From positions 9,505,570 through 9,569,569 of the forward strand of contig CM022301.1 in NCBI GenBank assembly GCA_011799875.1: a stretch of 64,000 nt of DNA, written 5' to 3'. The notes under the pieces are model-generated. The model was given only the letters and a program-made list of their open reading frames with translations. It made no database searches and was not told where the DNA came from. Source of the DNA: Thinopyrum elongatum. Lineage: Eukaryota; Streptophyta; Magnoliopsida; Poales; Poaceae. Position 1 is the stretch's first letter; each line of letters begins with the position of its first letter. The translations under genes were made by a program, and so were the position numbers. Of this stretch, positions 24,701 through 37,400 are shown in pieces.

Positions 24701-25701
24701 GCACCCCAAAAAGTTAGGTGCCGTGACGGTGCTACACTTGGGAGAACACTAACTACTTGATATTTTTTTGAGAGATCACCCTAATAAAAGCGACTACCGC
24801 GCAATCAAGAAGGGTGCATCATAAGGGATAAACATCTCAGGCAATTCATAATAGCATGATATGGTATAGCCCTTTCTGACGGAGAAGTCTTGTATTTCTT
24901 CATCTTCGGCATTCGCGTCGGTGTTCACCTTCGCGAAGATTGCCACCACCTTGTCGATGCACCAGATAATATTGCTATCTCTATAGCTAATAAAATAATG
25001 CATTACTTAAGGTTGACACGCAGGTCAATAAAGTGACAATCATATGGCTCCAACCATCATGCCGAATCATGACACGCAGGTCATGTTAATCAATTTACAT
25101 CATATAGTCATCTCATACATAATCAAATTATTATGAGCACTGCTATACCACATCATATGCACATGCAAACCCTCCTGCAAAACCAAGTTAGACGTCTCTA
25201 ATCGGTTCAAGCAAAAACTTGTTTTACGTGGCTTCTAAGGTTTCGAAACAAACCGAAGCTACCAACGTCCATCATCAAGTATGATAATCCAAGTCGCTAG
25301 ATTAACATCGCGGGGCGTATGAGACACGAGATAATAAAATCTCGAGCCCCATACTGAACTTCGTCATACGCATGACCCCCGTGCAGATCATATCTGCATT
25401 GCCCTTTCGTCTGCGAAATTTCATCTTTCTTTTTAACTACGATGGAATTCAATGAACTGTTAGCACTTCGTTGATCAATCAGGATCGCGGATTGCCAGAA
25501 CATTGAAACTCCACCATGCTGTTATCAAGATCAGAAATATGCAAATTCCAGGGAAGCAACAAGAATATCGGGTAACAGATTTCATTTGCTACCCGCACAA
25601 ATAATTTTCAGTAATAGAACTCATCTACTACATAATTATATTGTGCAACACCCATATATCTCATGTATTCTAGATCGCAACCTGCATCTACGCATAACAC
25701 G

Positions 25702-25714
25702 GCTCATGATGCCA
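25702..25714 (-). other. Primer-binding site of reverse Copia element
   Basis: On the minus strand TGGCATCATGAGC follows one base after the LTR end (...CCTACA). This is the degenerate initiator-Met-tRNA-type site seen in BARE-like elements. Confidence 0.65.
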
Positions 25715-25715
25715 C

Positions 25716-27766
25716 TGTAGGGTAACGCAGCAGAAAACAAAAATTTTCCGACCTACGCACCAGCCCAGGACCACTATGGAGACTGCATACAAGGTTTGAT
25801 CATTTTCGTTACCGACTCGTAGCGCAGCGGAAGTAGAGTCGATGACGATCGGCGGTGCAGATCCCCGCAGCTAGGATTTACAACCTCCCAACCGCGAGGA
25901 TGTATACCCTCATCCGCCACTCGGACAGCCCTCCGGGAGGCGGTCGGACAGTCCCCCGGACGGTGTCGCGGACAGCCCTTCGGGAGGACTCACAGAACTC
26001 GGACCGTCACTTGGACAGCCCTTCGGGAGGACTCACAGAACTCGGACCGTCACATGGACAGCCCTTCGGGAGGCACTCTCGAACAGCCCCTCGGGCACTA
26101 AGATCGAAACTACTACCTCTCTACAGAGTTGCACACATACGGTGTCATCTATCCGGCAGGGCTTCGCCGTCCAGAACTAGTTCTTGCCGGAACCCAGACA
26201 GCCTTTCGGCTCTACGAAACTATTTCGCTGGGAGGGAGAGAAGAAGCCAGATCATTGCAATGGCGTGTATGTGAGAATGAGTGAGTTTGGGCAGCCCCCT
26301 CCACCTCTATTTATAGGAGAAGGAGGGGTGGAGGGGCTGAAATTTCAGCCACATCCATCCATGTCATCTCCAAGATATTTTGGAGCAAAAGCCCAAAAAG
26401 GTGGCTTTCCAAAAAGTAACCCAAAAAGCACTTTCACTATTCACGACGACATTTTTCAGCGTCCGTTCGAACTGAAAATATTTATGTGGGCTTAGAACAT
26501 TTCCAGTACCCACTAAAATAATTTTCAACGCGTTCTGGAACAATTCCAGATTAGTGATTTTCATCTGCGAAAAGCATCTGAAGTGGTTCCGGCAGCTCCG
26601 GAACATTTCCGGTTTTTCTTCCAGAAATTTCCCAAAAGTTTCCAGAATGATTCTGGCACCCTCCAAGAATTATCGGGCATGTGCCGAAACTAATTTGACT
26701 TTATGGTATCCTCTGAAACAACTTTTCAGTTTCACCGAAACTCATCCGGTGACCTCTCTCTGCGGAACTTTTCCGCTGTCCGAAACTTTTTTGGTGTCCG
26801 AAACTTTTTCGGTGATTTTCTCTCAGACTCCCTGTCTAGTATTCAGCAGATAGATGACCCTTAAGCGTGTGACCCTATAGGTTCGGTGAAGTATAGACAT
26901 GACACGGAACCCTTTCCGATCAATGATCAACATCGGAGCCGTGGACACCCATATTGACCCCTATACCCACACGAATGAATATTCGAGTGAACCTCCAGTT
27001 GCCGTGTGCTATTCCTGTTGCTTCGCGATATGTTACAAATACCCAAGGTGAGACATGTTGGCACTCCCGTGGATCAACAACTTGTCCACTAAGCCAGTTA
27101 CCTCGTTACCGGTATTGTTCTCTTTTCTCGTTCCTGTGTTCCGGCATCCCTGTGATCAAATCACATTGTGTCTGGCTAGACGATGATGGATACTGTAACA
27201 CCGAGAGGGCCCAGAGATATCTCTCCATCGTCGGAGGAGCAAATCCCAATCTTGAGCTATCAAGTTACTTGACATACTTTCCCATGAACCCGTAAGCCGC
27301 CGTAATAGCCATCCATTTACGGATGACGTTTAACAAACCCCAAAGTTCATGAATCAAGCATGAAGAAACTCGATACTCTCATGGTCTGAGGAATCATGCA
27401 AACGTTAACCATCTCTGTGTTATTAACCATTAACTTGTGACGAAAGTATCCCATAGCATAACATCAATTCGGGTCGATTCAACACAAATGTTCTTCTAAC
27501 ATTGTGCCCTCAAAGTTGCCGGCATAGTCATGCCCATGATCAGGAAAACAGAACCATCATGCAACACTTGAGCTAGTCTCAAAGGCCAGACTAGGAATAC
27601 ATTTTACCGTTTATTATTTCACACGTGCATATGAGTCTTCCTCCGAGCCTCGTGATTATTGTAGACTCGAGAACCATAGCAGTTATAGCATGGAACATAA
27701 ACCTAATTATGAACAGGGAGATAATCAATAACATTTATTATTGCCTCTAGGGCATATCTCCTATAG
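25716..27766 (-). repeat. 5' LTR of reverse Copia element, 2.05 kb
   Basis: A complete LTR in reverse orientation. Its minus-strand start reads TATAGGAGATATGCCC, TA in place of the usual TG, and its end is CTACA. It contains several near-repeats of a CCCTTCGGGAGG motif at 25920-26080 and of a GTCCGAAACTTTTT motif around 26780-26810. Confidence 0.85.
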
Positions 27767-28246
27767 TCCTATATGATACCAACATATGATACCATGCATT
27801 AGGGATGTAGTATCACACACTAGTATCATATACATGATACTAGTATGTGATACTCCCCATTATAACCAGCCTTAACTCCCAGGGAAGTCAATGACATATA
27901 TAAATTGGGTGGATCATATGTAAGGGGGCGATGTGGTATTATTTGACAGGCGTGTTGACCTTTCTTTTAACACATAACATAACCTGGTTCGGTTGGTTGT
28001 GGCGTTATGTACTCAACAGGAGGTTGCGTGTTCGATTCTAAGCTCAAGCACTTTTTGCCTGGTTAATTTGGCCTGCTCATGTGAAAGTTGTGGTGTTATG
28101 CAAATTACGATGATAAGAAGCAATAGCCTCTTTATTAGTAGGTATAGATGAATGGTCGTACGAAAAATTCTATTTGCATAACGTGTATAGTATGCAGTAT
28201 ATTTAAAAAATAAAATAAATGGAAAATAAAAAATTAAAAGAAAAAA
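27767..28246. other. Intergenic stretch with a MITE-like remnant
   Basis: 27767-27875 is built of repeated ATGATAC/GTATCAT motifs and ends in GGCTGGTTATAATGGGGAGT when read in reverse, a terminus seen in grass MITEs. The other end is not visible. The rest, up to the Helitron start, shows nothing recognisable. Confidence 0.4.
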
Positions 28247-28746
28247 TCTCTACTCCTAATGGAGTAGTTGGTAGTCTCGCTTCCAGGTTTTTTTTCGTCC
28301 CACCTCCCATGGTTTTTTTTGGTACCTTCTCCCATCTTCGCTGGTTTTTTTCCGTAGATTTTTTTCGTCCCCTCCCCCCACTTCATCGGTTTATTTTCGC
28401 GTCACCCTCTCACACAACGAAAGAAATCTGAAAAGATCAGAACTTTCCATACTGGTGCAAGTTATATTTAGTAATGTAGAATCAATCACGAACAATCTCT
28501 AAAGATAAAATCTAAATTAATTAACCTTACCTTAAATCACTCAATCACATTAATTGATTTTCAGAAAAATCGCTCAATCACATTAACCTTATCTTAACTC
28601 ACGGATGATAATCAATCTCCAAACAAAGGAAACAATACATCGAGGGAGCAGTAAATAAACTCCCTTTCTTATGACATGTATATGATCTTCCCTTACCTCT
28701 CCGTTGTCGAGCGTTCTTGATTCTCGAGGACGATGCTTGGGCTGCG

Positions 28747-29030
28747 TCACTGGGTCGCGACGGTGTCGGAGGACGAGGACGGCGAGGCCGGGTGCCGCGG
28801 CACCGCGTTGGCCGCGGCCGGTGAAGGGGGCGAAGAAGGGCGGCTTCTCTGGCCCTGGCCGTGGCCGTGGCCCTGGGAGTTGGTGCGGTTGAAGCGGCAC
28901 TTGAAGGACCCGGCGTGGGTGGCCGGCGTGCAGACGCACTTGGAAGCGGGCCCGTGGCCCGCGCCGGACGGCGCTGACGCCGACCCGGGCCACCTCCTCC
29001 CCGTATTCTTGGAGCTGTGGCTGGCCGATT
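28747..29030 (-). pseudogene. Captured 3' fragment of a plant serine-rich protein gene
   Basis: The minus strand, from about 29030 to a TGA at 28747-28749, stays open and encodes a Ser/Gly/Pro-rich segment containing CVCTPATHAGSFKCRF. This is very close to the conserved CxCxPTTHPGSFRCR-type motif of the plant serine-rich protein-like family (function not well defined). It is followed by a low-complexity GHGHGQGQ and SPSSSS tail ending in VATQ and a stop. No start codon or upstream part of the gene is present, so it is a partial copy, most likely picked up by the Helitron. It spans roughly 94 codons. Frame integrity suggests recent capture. Whether it is transcribed is unknown. Confidence 0.65.
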
Positions 29031-29097
29031 TACATGAAATTAATTCCCTCAGTTATGGTGGCAAATATAATACACATAATCCATATTGTTATGCACT

Positions 29098-29238
29098 AGC
29101 GTGTGTGTGTGAAATAGATGGATTATGGTCCCGTACCCAATAAGATGGATATGTGTGTGTGTGTTAGAGAGAGAGAGGGAGAGGGGGAGAGAGAGTGAGG
29201 AAGAGGGAGGGAGAGAGTGTGTGTGTGAGGATTTGATG
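29098..29238. repeat. GT- and GA-rich microsatellite
   Basis: Short (GT)n runs flank a long purine run of GAGAGAGGGAGAG type. It lies inside the Helitron, before its 3' end. Confidence 0.85.
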
Positions 29239-29338
29239 ATAAAAAAGGTCGCCAATGTCACTTGATATGTATGAGAATATTAATATTGAACTCTTAAAAT
29301 TAATGTGGCCCTGTTGCAACGCACGGGCGTTCTTCTAG

Positions 29339-29541
29339 TAAACCATAAACCCCTAAACCTTTTAGTTTCAGTTGGTGTCACCAATCGGGACTAAAGGAAC
29401 CTCAACCTCCGGTGCGGGCTCATGCCATGTAGTGGGCCTTTGGTCCCGGATCATGACGAACCGGGACTAGGGGGGCTTTAGTCCCGTTTCACTAACCGGG
29501 GCCTTTACGAACCGGAACTAATGGTCAATTCTGCACTAGTG
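29339..29541. mobile_element. One-sided remnant of a CACTA-type element
   Basis: Holds several CGGGACTAAAGG / CTTTAGTCCCG units in both orientations and ends with CACTAGTG at 29534-29541, like the complete element at 40962-42377. The left terminus is absent. Confidence 0.6.
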
Positions 29542-30204
29542 TTCGATCGATACAGACGGATGGACGGATGGACGGAGCATAAAACCTAAGAGACGTACCA
29601 CCACGCTGCCAACGTTCGCGGCAGCGCATCGGCCGCTAACCTCTGATGCACACCCGCCCTTGCTGGCCCGGCCGGACCCTCGGTCCACCTCCTCTCGGAT
29701 CAACCACACTTCTTCATACATATATATCTCTCTCCTCTTTCTACTCCTAAATCTCTACGAGTCTGACATTTTCTTCTCAAACCGTCACCGGGGTAAAGGC
29801 TCGCATCAATCCTCCGCAAGTGTCTTACCAGTGATCTTTCGCTAAAGGACGACAAATTTAGACCGGTCCATTTGACGTGTGCATAAATTCAAATAAATCA
29901 GCATTTTCCTAAAGTAATGCTATGCATTAACTCATTCAAATATTTCTCAAAAAAATAACTCATGGAAATCAGATCTTAAGAAAATCTCAACTAAATCCAA
30001 ACTTTACTTGCCTTCCGCTACTTATACCCAAATCAAATCAATTTTTACGAAAACATCAACTATAATCAAAGTTGGCCGGCCCATTTGACACTTGCATGCC
30101 TTTTTCTTTTTCTTTTTTTCTATGTTTTGTCTTTTTTCTGTTTCTTTTTTACTATGACCAACATATTATTTTGTGCTCGGCATACTATCAGAATCGGCAC
30201 AGAC
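29542..30204. other. Intergenic stretch, nothing recognised
   Basis: Contains a short GGATGGAC repeat near 29560 and pyrimidine-rich stretches around 30100. No gene or clear element end was found. Confidence 0.5.
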
Positions 30205-31541
30205 TTGTACACCATGGTGAGTTGGTAGCATCGCCTCCAAGTGGGTAAATCTCCTCCACCGATTTTTTCTATCCCACTAATTTATTTAAACTGGTTTTTT
30301 AGCCCATTGATCTTCTTAATCTGATTTTATATGCCAAACTTAGTAATGTCGTTATGGAAAGAAATCAATCATGATGATCTCTAATCAATCTTTAAAGAAT
30401 AAATCTATAGAAAAGAATCAATATTCGATAACACAATGCAACATTTCTCTGCTACTTAAAAAAAGAGTAGTGTTCCCTTTCCTGCCAGGCAGAACTCTTC
30501 GTCAACTGGTTCGACCCCTCCCACCATGTCCCTTCATAGATTTTTTTGTCCAGCCGGTTTTTTGACCACCACGCCTTATTTGACCGCACATCATCAAACA
30601 TCGCTCAATCACATTAATACCTTTCCATACATCATTCAATCACATTAATTAAACCTTCCCATACCTTGTTCAATCACATTAATTAAGCCTTCCCATACGT
30701 CATACGTTGTTGACTGATTAACTTAACGTATAATAATTTACTTATGGAGTATGACACAGCCTACCAAATTAACTTACCGTGATCGATCTCACCACCCCCT
30801 TCCATGATCAAGCTCGCAACCCTGTCCGCCCCGCGAGCTGGTGTACAGCCAGAGCCAAAGCTCCGACCCATGATCCCTTCGATTTGCTGCAACCCTCTTA
30901 GCTAGCGTCGGCTATGTGTGCCACCCTGATCTGCACGATGGTCGGTGATATTATCTAGTTGGGCAGTTTGCATGCGTGGGATGATTCTCCCTCTCTACGG
31001 AGTTGCTAGACGCCTTGTACAACATCTTCTTAATTTCGATGATGCTTTTGCATGTACCCTACAATCATCTTGTCCCTCTCCTGATGACGCTGCTTCCGGT
31101 GATTGAAGCCGCATCCTCGCCACCATAGCATGACGTTGTGCTCTAGATCCAAGTCCTCAATCTCTGCTTTGATCTTTCTTTCTTTTTTGCAGGGCCCGCC
31201 TGATCTTCTTATCCCTGAACGGATTCACTCACTTTGAAGCTTTGATCTGTGATGATCTAATTGATATCACCATGAATAGGTTGAGCATATGTAAATTTAT
31301 AAGCAACACACATTTTGATCTTCTTATCCTTGAACGTAATTGTGTTCAGAATAGGGAAATTATAATGGTGTGTGCTAATGAATGAATAAAATTATATGAT
31401 TACTTGAGTATTGTCCTCCTTGACAATCCTTCTCTCTTACGTTGTCTCCTCTTCAAGTTGAGTTAGGCCAGTGGGTTAGAATATTATTTACACATCCATT
31501 TCAACAGGACATGCCAATATGCCAAGTTTTGGTCCAGTGCT

Positions 31542-33246
31542 TGAAGGAAATATGCCCTAGAGGCAATAATAAAGTTGTTATTTTATATTTCATTATTCAT
31601 GATAAAGGTTTATTATTCATGCTAGAATTGTATTGATCGGAAATTAAAATACATGTGTGAATACATAACAAATACCGTGTCCCTAGTATGCCTCTACTAG
31701 ACTAGCTCGTTGATCAAAGATGGTTAAGGTTTCCTAACCATAGACATGTGTTGTCATTTGATAACGGGGTCACATCATTAGGAGAATGATGTGATGGACA
31801 AGACCCATCCGTTAGCTTAGCATAATGATTATTCAGTTTATTACTATTGCTTTCTTCATGTCAAATACATATTTCTTCGACTATGAGATTATGCAACCCC
31901 CGGATACCGGAGGAATACCTTCTGTGCTATCAAACGTCACAACGTAACTGGGTGATCATAAAGATGCTCTACAGGTATCTCCGAAGGTGTTTGTTGAGTT
32001 GGCATATATCGATATTAGGATTTGTCACTCCGAGTAACGGAGAGGTATCTCTAGGCCCTCTCGGTAATACACATCATAAGAAGCCTTGCAAGCAAAGTGA
32101 CTAATGAGTTAGTTACAGGATGATGTATTATGGAACGAGTAAAGAGACTTGCTGGTAACGAGATTGAACTAGGTATGAAGATATCGACGATCGAATCTCG
32201 GGCAAGTAACATACCGATGGACAAAGGGAATTGCGTATGTTGTCATAACGGTTCGACTAATAAAAATCTTCGTAGAATATGTAGGAGCCAATATGGGCAT
32301 CCAGGTTCCGCTATTGTTTATTGACCGGAGAGGTGTCTCGGTCATGTCTACATAGTTCTCGAACCCGTAGGGTCCGCACGCTTAACGTTCGTTGACGATA
32401 TAGTGTTATATGAGTTATATGATTTGGTGACCGAATGTTGTTCGGAGTCCCAGATGAGATCACGGACATGATGAGGAGTCTCGAAATGGTCGAGAGGTAA
32501 AGATTGATATATAGGATGATGGTATTCGGACTCAGGAAGGGTTTCGGGATGCATCGGGTAGCCATCGGGTCACCGGAAGGGGTTCCGGACACCCCCGGTA
32601 GGTGTTATGGGCTTAATAGGCCAAGGGAGGGACAGACCAGCCCATAGGGGGCTGGTGCACCCCTCTCCTTGGCTGGCCAGCCCTAGGGAAGGGAAGGGGG
32701 AGGGCTAGCCCCTCCTGCCTTTCCCTCTCATGGGAGAAATGAAAGGGGGGGGGGGACACCCTCCCCTGCCTTTTCCCCGCACCTATATAAGGCAGGGGGG
32801 AGGCGCGGCTTGGAGGAGACCCCAAGTTGGATTCCTCCTACTTGGGCGCCCCCTTTGGCTGCTCCTCCCTCCCTCCCACCTATATATATGTGGGAGGGGG
32901 GCGCCTAGCACACAACAGACAATTGCCTAGCCGTGTGCAATGCCCCCCTCCACCGTTTACACCCCTGGTCATATTTTCGTAGTGCTTAGGGGAAGCCCTA
33001 CAAAGATAGCTTCACCATCACCGTCACCACGCCATCATGCTGCCAGAACTCATCCACTACCTCGCCGTGTGCTGAACGTGGAGGTACCGTACGTTCGGTG
33101 CTCGATCGGTTGGAACGCAAAGAAGTTCGACTACATCAACCGCGTTGTCAAACGCTTCCACTTACGGTCTACGAGGGTACGTAGACACACTCTCCCCTCT
33201 CGTTGCTATGCATCTCCTTGATAGATCCATGCAACGTTTCCCAACA
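31542..33246 (+). repeat. 5' LTR of forward Copia element
   Basis: A 1705-bp LTR from TGAAGGAA to TTCCCAACA. Compared with the 3' LTR it lacks about 46 bp near 33064, between ACCTCG and CGTGTGCTGAACG. A TATA-like stretch (CCTATATATATGTGGGAG) lies near 32880. Confidence 0.92.
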
Positions 33247-33247
33247 G

Positions 33248-33260
33248 TGGTATCCAAGCC
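33248..33260 (+). other. Primer-binding site of forward Copia element
   Basis: TGGTATCCAAGCC, one base after the 5' LTR. It is close to the TGGTATCAGAGCC site complementary to initiator Met-tRNA, with substitutions. Confidence 0.8.
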
Positions 33261-34481
33261 AGGTCTATGCGTAGATGATATGCACGAGTAGAACACAAAG
33301 AGTTGTGGGCGGTGATAGTCATACTGCTTACCACCAACGTCTTATTTTGATTCGGCGGTATTGTGGGATGAAGCGGCCCAGACCAACCTTATATGTCCAC
33401 GCACATAAGACCGGTTCCACCGACAGACATGCAACTAGTTTTGCATAGAGGTGGCTGGCGGGTGTTTGTTTCTCCTACTTTAGTTGAATCGAATTTGATT
33501 ATGGTCGGTCCTTAAAGAAGGTTAAAACAGCAAAACTTGATGAAACACCGTTGTGGTTTTTACCATAGGTAAGAACGGTTCTTGCTAGAAGCCCGTAGCA
33601 GCCACGTAAAACTTGCAACAACAAAGTAGAGGACGTCTAACTTGTTTTCGCAGGACATGTTGTGATGTGATATGGTCAAGACATGATGTGATATATGTTA
33701 TTGTATGAGATGATCATGTTTTGTAAATTATCAGCAACCGGCAGGAGCCTTATGGTTGTCTCTTTATTGTATGAAATGTAAACGCCATGTAATTGCTTTA
33801 CTTTATCGCTATGCGTTAGCAATAGTTGTAGAAGCAATAGTTGGCGAGACGACCACGACGCAATGATGGAGATCAAGGTGTCGAGCCGGTGACGATGGAG
33901 ATCATGATGATGCTTTGGAGATGGAGATCAAAAGCACAAGATGATGATGGCCATATCATGTCACATATTTTGATTGCATATGATGTTTATCTTTTATGCA
34001 TCTTATTTTGTTTAGAACGGCGATAGCATTATAAGATGATCCCTTCACTAAATTTCAAGATAAAAGTGTTCTCCCCGAGTATGCACCGTTGCCAAAGTTC
34101 GTCGTTTTGAAGCACCACGTGATGATTGGGTGTGATAGACTCTACGTTCACATACAACGGGTGTAAGACAGTTTTGCACATGCAGAATACTTGGGTTAAA
34201 CTTGACGAGCCTAATATGTACAGACATGGTCTCGGAACACTGGAGACCGAAAGGTCGAACGTGAGTCATATATTAGATATGATCAACATAGAGATGTTCA
34301 CCATTGATGACTACCCCATATCATATGATGATCGGACATGGGTTAGTTGATTTGGATCACGTATCACTTAGATGATTTGAGGGATGTCTATTTAACTGGG
34401 AGTTCATTACTAATTTGATTAATTGAACTTAATTTATCATGAACTTAGTCTTATAGTTTTCCATATCTATGTTGTAGATCA

Positions 34482-37400
34482 ATGGCCTGAGCTATCGTTC
34501 CCCTGAATTTTACTGCGTTTCTAGAGGAAGCTAAGTTGAAAGATGATGGTAGCAACTACACGGACTTGGTCCGTAACTTGAGGATTATCCTCATTGCTGC
34601 ACAGAAGAACTATGTCCTTGATGCACCGCTAGGTGAAAGGCCTGCTGCAGGAGCTGAAGCTGATGTTATGAATGTCTGGCAAGCTCGATCTGATGACTAC
34701 TCAATAGTTCAGTGTGCCATGCTTTACAGCTTAGAACCGGGACTTCAAAGACGTTTTGAACGTCATGGAGCATATGAGATGTTCCAGGAGTTGAAGTTAA
34801 TATTTCAAGCAAATGCCTGGGTTGAGAGATATGAAGTCTCCAACAAGTTCTATAGCTGCAACATGGAGGAGAACAGTTCTGTCAGTGAACACATACTCAA
34901 AATGTCTGGGTATTATAATCACTTGACTCAGCTGGAAGTTAATCTTCCAGTTGATTGTGTTATTGACAGAGTTCTTCAATCACTGCCACCAAGCTACAAA
35001 GGCTTCGTGATGAACTATAATATGAAAGGGATAAACAAAACAGTTCCCGAGCTCTTCGCAATGCTCAAGGCTGCGGAGGTAGAAATCAAGAAGGAGCATC
35101 AAGTGTTGATGGTTAACAAGACCACTAGTTTCAAGAAAAAGGGCAAGGGAAAGAAAGGGAATTTCAAAAAGAATGGCAAGCAAGTTGCCACTCCCGGGAA
35201 GAAGCCCAAAGCTGGACCCAAACCTGAAACTGAGTGCTTCTACTGCAAAGGGACTGGTCACTGGAAGCGGAACTGCCCCAAATACTTGGGGGATAAGAAG
35301 GATGGCAAAATGAACAAAGGTATATTTGATGTATATGTTATTGATGTGTACCTTACTAATGCTCGTAGCAGCGCCTGAGTATTTGATACTGGTTCGGTTG
35401 CTCATATTTGTAACTCGAAACATGAGCTGCGGAATAAACGAAGATTGGCTAAGGACGAGGTGACGATGCGCATCGGAAATGGTTCCAAGGTCGATGTGAT
35501 CGCCGTCGGCACGCTACCTCTACATCTACCTTCGGGATTAGTTTTAGACCTGAATAATTGTTATTTGGTGCCCGCGTTGAGCATGAACATTATATCTGGA
35601 TCTTATTTATTGCGAGATGGTTATTCATTTAAATCGAAGAATAATGGTTGTTCTATTTATATGAGTAATATCTTTTATGGTCATGCATCCTTGAAGAGTG
35701 GTCTATTCTTGTTGAATCTCGATAGTAGTGATACACATATTCATAATATTGATGCCACAAAATGCAAAATTGATAATGATAGTGCAACATACTTGTGGCA
35801 CTGCCGTTTAGGTCATATTGGCGTAAAGCGCATGAAGAAACTCCATACAGATGGACTTTTGGAATCACTTGATTATGAATCATTTGATACTTGCGAACCA
35901 TGCCTCATGTGTAAGATAACTAAAACTCCGTTCTCCGGAACAATGGAGCGAGCTAATGACTTATTGGAAATAATACATACCGATGTATGCGGTCCGATGA
36001 GTGTTGAGGCATGCGGCGGGTATCATTATTTTCTGATCTTCACAGATGATTTGAGTAGATATGGGTATATCTACTTAATAAAACACAAGTCTGAAACATT
36101 TGAAAAGTTCAAAGAATTTCAGAGTGAAGTGGAGAATCATCGTAAGAAGAAAATAAAGTTTCTATGATCTGATCGTGGAGGCGAATATTTGAGTTACGAG
36201 TTTGGCCTTCATTTAAAGCAATGTGGAATTGTTTCACAACTCACGCCACCTGGAACACCACAGCGTAATGGTGTGTCCAAACGTCATAACCGTACTTTAT
36301 TAGATATGGTGCGATCTATGATGTCTCTTACCGATTTACCACTATCGTTTTAGGGTTATGCATTAGAGACAGCCGCATTCACGTTAAATAGGGCACCGTC
36401 TAAATCCGTTGAGACGACACCGTATGAACTGTGGTTTGGCAAGAAATCTAAGCTGTCGTTTCTTAAAGTTTGGGGTTGCGACACTTATGTCAAAAGGCTT
36501 CAGCCTGATAAGCTCGAACCCAAATCGGAGAAGTGCGTCTTCATAGGATACCCTAAGGAAACAGTTGGGTACACCTTCTACCACAGATCCGAAGGCAAGA
36601 TCTTTGTTGCCAAGACTGGAACCTTTCTAGAGAAGAAGTTTCTCTCGAAAGAAGTGAGTGGGAGAAAAGTAGAACTTGATGAGGTAATTGTAGCTTCTCT
36701 CGAATTGGAAAGTACCACATCAGAGAAATCCGTTCCCTTGATGCCTACACCAACTAGAGAGGAAACAAATGATAATGATCATGAAACTCAGATCAAGTTG
36801 CTACTGAACCTCGTAGGTTGACCAGAGCACGATCCGCACCAGAGTGGTACGGTAATCCTGTCCTGAAAGTCATGTTACTAGACCAAGGCGAATCTACGAA
36901 TTCTGAAAAAGCTATGATGAGCCCAGATTTCGATAAACGGCTTGAGGCCATGAAATCTAAGATAGGATCCATGTATGAGAACAAAGTGTAGACTTTGGTG
37001 GACATGCCCGATGATCGACAAGCCATTGAGAATAAATGGATCTTCAAGAAGAAGACTGACGTTGATGGTAAAGTTACTGTCTACAAATCTCGACTTGTCG
37101 CAAAAGGTTTTCGACAAATTCAAGGAGTTGACTACGATGAGACTTTCTCACCCGTAGCGATGCTTAAATCTGTCCGAATCATGTTAGCAATTGCCGCATT
37201 TTATAATTATGAAATCTGGCAAATGGACGTCAAAACTGCATTCCTTAATGGATTTCTTAAAGAAGAGTTGTATATGATGCAACCAGAAGGTTTTGTCGAT
37301 CCTAAAGGTGCTAACAAAGTGTGCAAGCTCCAGCGATCCATCTATGGACTGGTGCAAGCATCTCGGAGTTGGAATATATGCTTTGATGAGGTGATCAAAG

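Larger units (their letters stand above)
19442..27766 (-). mobile_element. Copia LTR retrotransposon (BARE/Angela-like), reverse, outer 3' LTR truncated, polyprotein decayed
   Basis: On the minus strand the element runs from a complete 5' LTR (27766-25716), through a primer site of the GTGGCATCATGAGC type and a decayed internal region, to a polypurine tract and a truncated 3' LTR (20400-19442). The LTR start (ATATGCCCTAGAGGCAATAA) is the hallmark of the BARE/Angela group. The overlapping 959 bp of the two LTRs differ, by eye, at only eight positions, all transitions, with no indel. The internal region shows Copia landmarks in the right order but no long frame. Confidence 0.85.
28247..29338 (+). 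mobile_element. Non-autonomous Helitron, 1092 bp, with captured gene fragment
   Basis: The 5' end reads TCTCTACTCCTAATGGAG, a grass Helitron start. The 3' end has a GC-rich hairpin (GCCCTG...CACGGGC, about 29308-29328) ten bases before the terminal CTAG at 29335-29338. The element lies between A (28246) and T (29339), as expected for Helitrons, which insert at AT without target duplication. No RepHel protein is encoded. Internally it carries a reverse-strand gene fragment and a GT/GA-rich microsatellite. Confidence 0.85.

Noticed and set aside
28589..28993. 134-codon minus-strand frame starting MARVGVSAVRRG
   Set aside because: It is out of frame with the recognisable CVCTPATHAGSFKCR segment on the same strand; the latter frame carries the family motif and its own stop.
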